A stretch of 64,000 bases of DNA from Dermacentor variabilis (taxonomy: Eukaryota > Arthropoda > Arachnida > Ixodida > Ixodidae). The DNA is taken from positions 218,363,673 through 218,427,672 of the forward strand of contig NC_134568.1 of NCBI RefSeq assembly GCF_050947875.1. The letters are read 5' to 3'. The notes beneath the pieces are model-generated. The model worked only from the letters and a program-made list of their open reading frames with translations, was not told where the DNA came from and did no database searches. The translations under genes were made by a program, and so were the position numbers. Shown piece by piece: positions 49,593 through 61,600 of this stretch. Numbering within the stretch: the first letter of the stretch is position 1; every line of letters starts with the position of its first letter.

Positions 49593-51374
49593 TCGCTACG
49601 TCTAGGTAACATTTGGGCAGTAACACTAACTATTGGGAAATAGTTTGAAGGCTTAGGCAGTTCATTTTATTACGAATGCTCTGAAATATGTATGACGGTA
49701 GAAATTAGGCTTGAAATGTAGCTCATCGTTGCCATGCAAAAAAAAAAAAATGTGCGATTAGGCTAAAATAAGAAACCAAAAGCGTGAAGTTTGGACAAAT
49801 CTGTGCACTGCTCTATCATTTCCACCCTGTAAGAAGTCCTGTACTGGCGGTGCGCGCAGACACTAGCACCTGCTTTCCCTCTACAGTATTATTATTATGA
49901 AACTGTGTGGCTACACAAGCAATTGCGGCAGCTATAGCCAACGATATTGCCAACGTCTTTCGACGGAAGCGAGAAAGCATGCACGGCTGCTGTCACGAAA
50001 GGACGCGCGTGCGCCAACGTGAGCCTCGACGCCAGAAGCGCGCCGCTCGAAGGCGCAGCAGTGGACTCCTGCAGGCAGCATTTCGGACTGACCCGCGACC
50101 TTCTTGCGGCCCGGTGTGCATCGCGTTCATTTCAGTATCATAACTTTGCGACCGAAGCCATGAATTGTACGCGCGGCCGAATACCACCTTCTTATTCACG
50201 AACCTCCGAAACGAATTCCGTATAGATCAATGGCGGTATGAGAACAACGGCATTATTGTGCGCAGGCGCCCTCTGTGCGGCTGTCTGCGATGCGCTGACC
50301 TGAGCGGACCGGACCGTAAACGCTCTGCTAAAGATATCTATTGAGCCCCGGCAGCGTGGCGAAGTTCTGCTAGTATTCCTCATCTCTATTCTACCACTCA
50401 GAGAATACCTTTCATATACGTATACATCGTGGTAACAGCGCACTTCGACAAGAAATAATCAGGAGCATCACTCGTGCAGGCAGCGCTATAACCACTGTGC
50501 ACTCCAGAGGAACTAAGCAGCTGCACATGATATCTCTCTCCTTCTTTTTTTTAACTTGTGTTGTTAAGGTGCTGCAAAAAACAACTTTGTTGCGCTTATC
50601 ACCAAGAATTATTGATGATCAACTTTCAAAATCCTACGTACCAGAGTCATGTTTGTCAAGCAACACGTTATGCTAAAGTGGTTATCCACAAATACAGCCA
50701 GTCCCGCCATGATCTCCACCCACGGAGGTAGCCAGAGGGGAGGGTCACTTTGGGCACGTGCACCCCCACCCCCCGAAATTTCTGCGTACCAAGAAACCTG
50801 GCATAACACCCGCTTGCCCCCCCCCACCTCCTCTGAAAAGCATTCCTGCTACACCAATATCGCCACCTCACCATCCTGCCTACTGAATCAGTTGCTCCCG
50901 CGCGGCGGCTGACCACCGATAAAGCTAATGCGGCACGGTGTAATACAGCCGATGGCTCTCCGAGCTGAGGTGTGATAATTTTTGTCAATGAGGTAAAGAA
51001 ACGGGCAATGCTCACTTTCGCTCTTAGAATCCGATGGCGACGTCTTTTTAAAAATAGGGACCCTATTCGCCTGCAATTTATCGCTAAGTAGAAGCACGAT
51101 ACAGAGCTCTAACAACACTCCGATGCAACACTAACAGCGCACTCTTACTCTCTCAGGAAATCGAAGAAATCGAATTCTATTATCCCTCAAAGCACCCAAA
51201 CTGGAATGAGCCTTTCCTAAACCACATCGACAAATCGATTGGGGGGGAAAATCAGCCGGCTGAGAAAAATACATCGTCCAAAAACAAAACGTAATTTTCT
51301 GCCGCCTAGGTCATATTTTAGACGAACTTCTTAAGATTGTCGCGTTCAGTTCTCCCGAAGGTGCTTTTTTTTCT
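49593..51374. other. unassigned
   Basis: No gene recognised. 50690-50830 contains purine-rich strings on the minus strand (GGAGGTGGGGGGGGGC) that look like part of a dispersed repeat. Confidence 0.4.
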
Positions 51375-54443
<3,069 letters not shown>

Positions 54444-54449
54444 TTTATT
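54444..54449 (-). terminator. poly(A) signal AATAAA
   Basis: AATAAA on the minus strand, 66-71 nt downstream of the stop codon of the candidate gene at 54515-55005. The position suits a short 3' UTR. Confidence 0.4.
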
Positions 54450-54514
54450 TTCACAAGTAATCGTCTAAAAACGACAAGTACTGCTGTTGGAGATAGTCCA
54501 GCTGCCATACAGTT

Positions 54515-55005
54515 TTAGCGTCTGGCACTCACTCCTGCAGCGATAGGAAGCAGCGCGAGGCCGCCGACGAGCATCGCCAGCCCGGCTGCTTTATTTGTTG
54601 CTGCTCGGAACAAGTGGGCAGATTCGGCACGCCGTGCCGTATAGTAATCGCGCATTAAAGCACGGTCCTGTTCCTCGATGTTGGCAGCACATGTTCTTTC
54701 TCGCCCCCACTCAAGGTTGCTTGGCCTCGATTTATTTCTGAACAGAGCAATACCAGCCCTTGCTTTCGCAAGTCCCCTGAGCTATACATAGTGACGCGGC
54801 GTCCCAGGCGATTGACGTGGAGTGTCCTGCGTCGCATGGTGCCAAAAGATCTTTACGAAGGGTCCGCGCGCACGTGAATGACTGGCGACGTGTTCGCGCC
54901 GTGGGTGCAAAGCGCCCGTTTTAACACGTGCTGGGCCAACCTTTTCGTAGAAAGGTCGCCCTCCAGCTGTTCCTCTATGGCCTTTGGAAGAGAGTCACAT
55001 GGCAG
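54515..55005 (-). CDS. candidate last two exons of an unrecognised host gene (C-terminal membrane segment)
   Basis: Minus strand. Exon 1 (55005-54857) follows an acceptor with a pyrimidine run (CGTCCTGCCTTCCAG) and encodes LPCDSLPKAIEEQLEGDLST through to HVRADP. Its donor is GTAAAG (54856-54851). Exon 2 (54737-54515) follows the acceptor TATTGCTCTGTTCAG and encodes NKSRPSNLEWGRERT, EEQDRALMRDYYTARRAES and then a hydrophobic segment (AAGLAMLVGGLALLPIAAG) before SARR and a stop. The 119-bp intron joins the exons in phase: TC from exon 1 and A from exon 2 make one codon. An AATAAA follows the stop. The C-terminal hydrophobic stretch suggests a tail-anchored or short membrane protein. I do not recognise the family, and upstream exons are not located. 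Confidence 0.4.
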
Positions 55006-55969
55006 CTGGAAGGCAGGACGCCAATAGCTTATTGGGTACGTTAGGGCGTGCCGCTTGCGCACGGCTACCAGTCAGCGGTTCGAATCCTCCTGCGGGAGAA
55101 ATTTTGGACAAATTTTCGTTCGCTTGTTATCGAAACCGGCTCTGCGACCGGCATTTTTCTATAGAAAACTGAAACGCCATAAAATAAACGTGAGTAAAGA
55201 AAAATACTATGGCACAAATTAAGATTTCATGGCGCCCTGCGGATCCTAGCCAACGTTTTATCATCTTGCTATCAATTGGTTTAGCCACTGCTGCTTATAT
55301 TTGCAGTGTACGTGTATGCTGCTTAAGAACCACCACTGGACGCGATATGCTTACTGGGCACTTCTATTTGCTTGATTGAATTCACGCGGGACGTTACTGC
55401 TCAAGCGAGCAGGTTTTCTCTTATCTAGGTTATGTTGAGCAGATACGCATCTTTCGCTAAGACCCCGCAGCGGCAAAGAGACAGACTACGCATTTCGTTG
55501 GAGAAATTCAGCAATTTTTTTGCCCCCTTCATCTCAATGATTGCTTTTTTTTTCCTTTTTTGTCCCGAAATACCTTACCTGGAATGCGTTGACGTTTACA
55601 CAGGCTCTGAGACTGAAAACTTGCGCTTGCGCGGCAAGCAGAAGTTCTGTCCAGTGAAGGAGCAGCAGGACACCGTCTCCCCTCACACCGCGGCTTCCTC
55701 GACCTCACCCTGAACAGAAATGGGCTACCCTGCAAGCATCCAAGAACAGCATGAAAGGAAATTGAGCCGCAGGGATTCGCAGAAGTAACTCTTCGAAATA
55801 TATTTTTTTCTGAAAAGTGTTGCTCACGGAGACCTGTTGACTTGATACGTCCCTAAAAGCTCGAATAAGATAAAGCCAGCCCGAAAGTTGTTCACTGTCA
55901 TTACATTACAGCTTATAGCTAGGGAGATGCCAAGTCGGCAATTATGTATATTGACGCTGCACAGATAAG
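55006..55969. other. unassigned
   Basis: A box B-like GGTTCGAATCC at 55076-55086 stands alone without a foldable tRNA. Otherwise nothing recognised. Confidence 0.4.
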
Positions 55970-57471
55970 CAATACATGTGCTTAACCGTAAAGAATAAGA
56001 GACTTACCGTCACTGTTATGGGTGCCAACCTATATCCATCAAGTCGATTTTATTACAAAAAATTACGAAACATCCTGTCATCATCTCCTGAATTGTGGAT
56101 TAATATAGGAGGCTTCAACGCTCATTGTGCACTCTGGGGAAGCACGAAGATAACGCGAAAGGCTGAGACTCGATATCCTTCGCCTCCGACAACAAACTGG
56201 GTTTTAAATGAAGGCAGTCCAGCGTATTTGCGTGGTTCCACATGCAACAGCTGTCTTGACTTGGCTTTTGTCTCCCGTATAATCTCGTCAGGCGTATTGG
56301 ATGGTTTACAGACATTGAAGCACACGGGAGTGACCGTATTCCCGCACTTGTCAATGTCAGCGGACTGTCCTCTTCCTAGTCCATGAGATACAATCCAAAA
56401 AGTAGACTGGCCCAAATTCCAGTCTGTCATGGAAGACTTATGTCAAGGTAGATTATCGTGCAAGTTGGAAGACACCGTCAAGAGTACAGTGTACGACACT
56501 GCACGTACTCTCATGTGCTCTTCGAAAATCAAGGAATTCATTTAAGAAAATAACTTTTTGGGCGCGAACAAACAGGGACGAAGAAAAGGAGCAACACAAG
56601 GACAAGCGCTTTCTAACAACAGTTGTTAGAAAGCGCTCGTCCTTGTGTTGCTCCTTTTCTTCATCCCTGTTTGTTTGCGCACAAAAAGTTTTTTTTTTAT
56701 GAATCTGTTCCAACTAGGCCGACTCGCAGTTATGCTGCAAGGAATTCGATATAGAACTAGAGTGGCTTTGAGCAGTCAAGTGACGTGCCGAACGTAGATA
56801 CCGACGCACGAAGTTAATCGACGATCTACGGGCTGCTAGACACATACAAAACAAGATCCGGCGCCGGTTAGACAAGCTGGACTCACAACTCTGGACTGCT
56901 TTCTGTGAATCGTTGGACCTTCGTAAGCCCTTTTCGCACTTGTGGAGGACGGTACGAGGCTTAGGACATCCTCCGTACAGCGGTCCCCATTCAAGGCCCT
57001 GGCCCTCTTCCAACAGCAACCAGATATTGATGTCGCAGCAGATTTCTGCACCTAATCATCCGGGCTACTCACAACTCCCAACTACTTACCACGTTCCATC
57101 AGCTCCCCGCCACCACATGACTCTCGCATAGATCTAGTACTTTCCATCCATGAACTCAAGGCGACGCTAGCTTTCTGCCGGATTACGTCAACCAGGACCT
57201 GAAGCAATTTATTACAAAGCTGTGGAATCTGGATGAGCGGGCGAATAGGGTCCTGCTTGATATATGTAATGAATTTTGGCGAGTTGGTACTCCTCCCGCA
57301 GGCTGGAAGATTGGTCGTCTGGTTCTGCTACGTACTGAAGCCCGGCAAGTCGCCGATCGCATTGGTGAGCTTTGTGCGAAAAGTGTAGGAGAGAATGACC
57401 CTCAGAAACCTGAAGTGGTACCTGGAATACCAAAACGTCCACCCAGATGACATGGCAGGTTTCCTACGTGG
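55970..57471 (+). pseudogene. I-like LINE, endonuclease to RT start, decayed and interrupted
   Basis: The plus frame 55976-56386 carries the apurinic endonuclease region (WINIGGFNAHCALWGS, LNEGSPAYLRGSTCNSCLDL, AFVS). The linker region follows the hairpin element: LRAARHIQNKIRRRLDKL-like, LWTAFCESLDLRKP and VRGL (56810-56980). Next come the RT fingers: QDLKQFITKLWNLDERAN and VLKPGKSPIALVSF (frameshifted). Finally ERMTLRNLKWYLEYQNVHPD and DMAGF end at 57471, where the LTR retrotransposon begins. Downstream RT and RNase H are off-window or beyond the retrotransposon. Several frame changes show it is dead. Confidence 0.75.
56531..56747 (-). mobile_element. hairpin-tailed SINE-like element, copy 5 (with TSD)
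   Basis: AAGGAATTC occurs at 56531-56539 and 56739-56747. Removing 56540-56738 plus one copy of the duplication restores an uninterrupted LINE reading (..KIKEFDIELEWL), which independently confirms the boundaries. On the minus strand the head contains CGGCCTAGTTGGAACAGATT. The hairpin arms contain GCGCAAACAAACAGGGATGA and AACACAAGGACGAGCGC. No coding capacity. Confidence 0.85.
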
Positions 57472-57630
57472 TGTTGCGTTTCGCCTGCGACACGTGGTTT
57501 TGCCGGCGCGACGGCGGCGGGGCGGCGGACATTTTGGCCCGATCGTCGTCACCGCAACACTCATCGCCAGGTGTTTCCAGGCGCGTCTGCGGCGATGCGA
57601 CCGCCTAGGGATTTCGTTCCAGTCATTGTG

Positions 57631-57824
57631 CCCGAAACAGGCGAGGCCAAAGCAGGGATCTCCTTCCAGTTATTGGGCCCGAAACAGGCGATGCCAAAGC
57701 AGGGATCTCCTTCCAGTTATTGGGCCCGAAACAGGCGATGCCAAAGCAGGGATCTCGTTCCAGTCATTGTGCCCGAAACAGGCGATGCCAAAGCAGGGAC
57801 CATCTTCTCGTTACAGTCATTGTG
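57631..57824. repeat. 47-bp tandem repeats in the LTR (4 copies)
   Basis: Units start at 57631, 57678, 57725 and 57772 with CCCGAAACAGGCGA(G/T)GCC and AAAGCAGGGA. They lie in U3 upstream of the TATA box, a usual place for enhancer repeats. The same block occurs at 63773 onward. Confidence 0.9.
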
Positions 57825-57833
57825 TCCGACCGG

Positions 57834-57975
57834 CAGCGCCACGACAGTGTGCTGCGCAGCGCCACGACAGTATGCTGCGCAGCGCCACGACAGTGTGCTG
57901 CGCAGCGCCACGACCAGGTGCTACGAGATCGTGCGCAGCGCCACGACATGGTGCTACGGCATCGCTACGACAGTG
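57834..57975. repeat. 23-bp tandem repeats in the LTR
   Basis: CAGCGCCACGACAGTGTGCT then GCG, period 23, starting at 57834, 57857, 57880 and 57903. It decays to related CAGCGCCACGAC(C/A)..GTGCTAC units further on. Confidence 0.9.
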
Positions 57976-58050
57976 TGCGTCACCATTAGCCCATTGTACA
58001 TTCACGTGCTCGTCTTTTGAGGGGTTCCTTCTTGCCCTCAACTGCGAGAG

Positions 58051-58058
58051 TATAAAAA
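58051..58058 (+). promoter_or_regulatory. LTR TATA box
   Basis: TATAAAAA at 58051-58058, about 110 bp upstream of the LTR's AATAAA, consistent with a U3 promoter with the R start some 25-30 nt later. Confidence 0.7.
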
Positions 58059-58166
58059 CAGCTGCCCCCGGACGCCAGAAGAGGGCTCCGATTTCTTCCG
58101 TTGAGTGAAGTGCTCTCCCGTCTCTCTACTTCGGTCAAACCTGACCGCCAACTCTTTGCGATGTTA

Positions 58167-58172
58167 AAATAA
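58167..58172 (+). terminator. LTR poly(A) signal AATAAA
   Basis: AATAAA at 58167-58172, downstream of the TATA box in the LTR. In the 3' LTR the equivalent site would end the genomic transcript. Confidence 0.65.
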
Positions 58173-58347
58173 ACAAGTTGTTTCGTTGTTACCTGTCGAC
58201 TCATGCTTTGCCGGGACCTTCGGATGCTTGCAGTTGTACCCCAGGCCGCCAGGCCAACGCTACCCTTGGGGCTTGCGACCCAGGTACAACCACGGGCGTC
58301 AGCGCCGAGTTCCCAACAGATCGTACCAGCAGTCCGATCCAAATATC

Positions 58348-58365
58348 TGGTGGCAGCGGTGGGAT
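58348..58365 (+). other. primer binding site, tRNA-Leu type
   Basis: TGGTGGCAGCGGTGGGAT is complementary to a tRNA 3' end of the form ATCCCACCGCTGCCACCA. That is the T-arm/acceptor sequence of eukaryotic tRNA-Leu of the AAG/TAG type plus CCA, as I recall it. Minus-strand synthesis would prime here. Confidence 0.8.
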
Positions 58366-58699
58366 CGCCTACGACTTCAAACAACTGTCTGCCAGCGGCG
58401 AGATCGCGACAACGGAGGCCAGCAGCGAAGAGATGCAGTTGACTGTATGCTGAGCAGCTCAACGTCGATCCGGGAGCAGTGCAACGAGCCCTGTGTGACG
58501 ACTGGTTGCCTGCAGCGGAACGACTGCGCGGAATTCCTGCCTGCGAGGTTTGGTGAGTGCGGGACTTTCTTCTACTGAGCTTTGCCAGGCTTTTTGTTAG
58601 TGTCAGAAACAGAGCTGGTAATTGTGGTTGTCGTTGCTGCCGGGTTAGTTTGCGGCAAGACAATAGTAAGCAGTAGAGAAAGCAGCATTCAGAGCAGCC
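58366..58699 (+). other. retrotransposon 5' leader
   Basis: 334 nt of untranslated leader between the primer binding site and the gag start, expected to hold packaging signals. GCCATGG at 58698 gives the gag ATG a good context. Confidence 0.6.
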
Positions 58700-61600
58700 A
58701 TGGATTTGAAGTCGTTGCGCAAACCGAAATTGTTGGAGCTTGCAAGAGAGCTGGGTCTGGATGTCTCAGACAAACTAAGAAAGCCGGAACTGATAACGGC
58801 TATTCTTGAGTTAGAGGCTGAGGATGACGAGCTGTCGGAATGCCTTGAGACTATTGAGGAGAGGTCAAAAAGACAGGAGCGCGAACTTAAAGAGCAGAAA
58901 GAAAAAGAAGAGCGCGAACACGCTTTGGAAATGAAGCGTCTCGAGGTAGAGATGGAACGCGCTCGTAATGGAAGTCAGGCACACGGTGCAGGAGAACGCG
59001 TATTGTTCAAAATGACTGACCTGATGCGGCCGTTTAAGCTTGGAGAGGACATTGGTTTGTTCCTGGTTAACTTTGAGCGAACGTGCGAGAAGCAGGGGTT
59101 CTCTCGGGAAACGTGGCCACAGCGCTTGCTCACTTTGTTACCCGGCGAGGCGGCCGACGTAGTCGCTCGCTTGGATAGAGAGGAAGCAGAGGATTTCGAC
59201 AAAGTAAAATCGAGTCTGCTAAAAAAGTACCGGCTGTCTGCGGAAGCGTTCCGTCGGAAGTTTCGGGAAAATGAGAAAGGCAAAAGTGAGTCATATACAG
59301 AGTTTGCGTATAGGCTTATGTCGAACATGCAGGAGTGGCTCAAAGAAGAGAAAGCGTTTGGTGACCACGATAAAGTTCTGCAGTGTTTCGGGCTAGAACA
59401 GTTTTATAGTCGGTTACCGGAGAACGTGCGATACTGGGTCTTGGATAGGCCAGACGTGAGTACGGTGGCTAGAGCCGCTGAGCTAGCCGAGGAGTTTGTG
59501 ACGCGTCGAGCTCGCGGAGCTAAGGACGGTCAAAAGGGTGAATTTGGCTCCAAGTCTGAGAGGCCAAGGTTCACGCCCATGAGATTTAAGGGGGACACGC
59601 GTAGTGAGGATGCGAGTGAAAGCAATCCGACCAAACGTAAAGAGACGGCAGCCGAAGCCGAACGCAGAAAGCGGTTCGAGATGAGGCGAGCGGGCGTTTG
59701 TTATACGTGCCAGAAGCCGGGTCACTTTTCGGCGCAGTGTCCGGAAACAACACCAAAAGTTGTGTTTTTTTCAATAGGCAGCACGGACGAGAACATGAAG
59801 CTTCTCGAGCCTTACATGCGAGACCTCCTCGTGAACGGGAAAGAGTGCCGAGTGCTTCGCGATTCCGCAGCTACGATGGATGTAGTTCACCCATCTTACG
59901 TAGAACCCCATATGTTCACGGGCGAGTGCGCGTGGATCAAGCAAGCCGTGGAAGCTCATAGCGTGTGTCTGCCGGTAGCAAAAGTGCTTATTGAAGGACC
60001 TTTCGGAGCGCTTGAGACGGAGGCGGCAGTGTCATCTATGCTGCCAACCCAGTACCCGTACCTATTTTCAAACAGGTCCGATCACCTCCTGCGCGAGAAG
60101 GGGCTTTTGTTTGGTGAAGCTAGTGTTCAGGCCTTAACCAGATCGAAGGTTCGGGAGCTCGCTGCAAAGGCGGTAGTTGCGGGGCCGACGTTATCAAACA
60201 ACGAAAAAGGGTCAGAGGCGCAGCAAGCTGATATTCAGAGCACGCCCGAACAGAATAAAATTGAGTCTGTAGCGTTGAAGGCGCCAGATACTGGAGAGGA
60301 AAATCCCGACGCGGGAAAGTTAGAAGAGCTATCTACTGATTTGCTCATCGCGCCTACGTCAGACGGACTTGATAGGTTGCTAAAAGTCAGCCGGACGGCT
60401 TTGATAGCCGAGCAAAAAAAGGATGGCAGCCTGGAAAACGTGCGCTGCAATGTCAAAGAAGGTATCGCCAGGAAAACTGCGCGTTTTGTGGAAAGAGGTG
60501 GAGTCCTGTACCGGAAGTATCTAGACCGCCGAGGAGTGGAGTTCGATCAGCTGGTCGTGCCTCAATGCTATCGTCAGGATCTGTTGCGCTTGTCACATGG
60601 GGGTTCGTGGTCCGGACACCTAGGAGTTAAGAAAACTAAGGACCGTCTCTTGCAAGAGTACTATTGGCCAGGGTGTTTTCGGGACGCAGACCATTTCGTG
60701 AGGACATGTGACACTTGTCAGCGGGTGGGCAAACCAGGGGACAAATCGAGGGCGCCGTTGAAATTGGTACCTATCATTACGGAGCCTTTTAGACGGCTCG
60801 TTATTGATACAGTGGGACCTCTGCCGGTAACAGCCACGGGGTACAGACACATTTTGACTGTGATCTGCCCAGCGACAAAGTTCCCTGAAGCAGTGCCGCT
60901 TAAAGAACTCAGCTCAGTTGAGATAGTTAATGCACTACTGTCCATATTTGCGCGAGTTGGTTTTCCTGCAGAAATTCAATCAGATCAGGGCACAGTGTTT
61001 ACTAGCGCTTTGACGACAACTTTTCTCGAAAGGTGTGGGGTAAAGCTGCTACACAGCTCAGTGTACCACCCACAGTCGAATTCCGTTGAGAAGCTCCACT
61101 CCGTCATGAAGCGCGTGTTGAGAGCCTTGTGTTTTGAACATCAAACTGACTGGGAGCTGTGTCTGCCTGGGGTGATGTTTGCTTTAAGGACCGCGCCGCA
61201 TGCGGCTACGGGGTTTTCGCCAGCTGAACTGGTGTACGGTCGCTCGCTTCGATCTCCGCTTCGCATGCTTCGAGAATCATGGGAAGGTAGGGGCGACGAC
61301 CCAGTCGTGGTGGAGTACGTGCTTAAGCTCCTCGAACGCTTAAGAAGGGCACAGGAGTTGTCAGGTGAAGCAATGACAAAGGCCCAGCAGAGGGCCAAGG
61401 TTTATTATGATCGGACAGCCAGGGCCCGTCGTTTTGAGGTTGGCGATGAGGTCATGATATTGCGCACATCGCTAAACAACAAACTAGACGTGCAGTGGGA
61501 GGGCCCAGCGCGAATTGTTCAGAAACTGTCGGACGTTAACTACGTGGTAAGTCTGCCAGGAAAGCGGAAAGCACAGCAAGTTTACCACTGTAATCTGCTC

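Larger units (their letters stand above)
57472..58341 (+). repeat. 5' LTR (right edge approximate, 58341-58347)
   Basis: Starts TGTTGCGTTTCGCC, the same start as the 3' LTR at 63614. The right edge is inferred from the primer binding site at 58348; the last CA before it is at 58340-58341. It contains two tandem-repeat blocks, a TATA box and a poly(A) signal, as expected for U3 and R. Confidence 0.85.

Noticed and set aside
55025..55100. tRNA-like box B GGTTCGAATCC
   Set aside because: The sequence around it cannot be folded into a cloverleaf, and no matching 5' acceptor strand is present.
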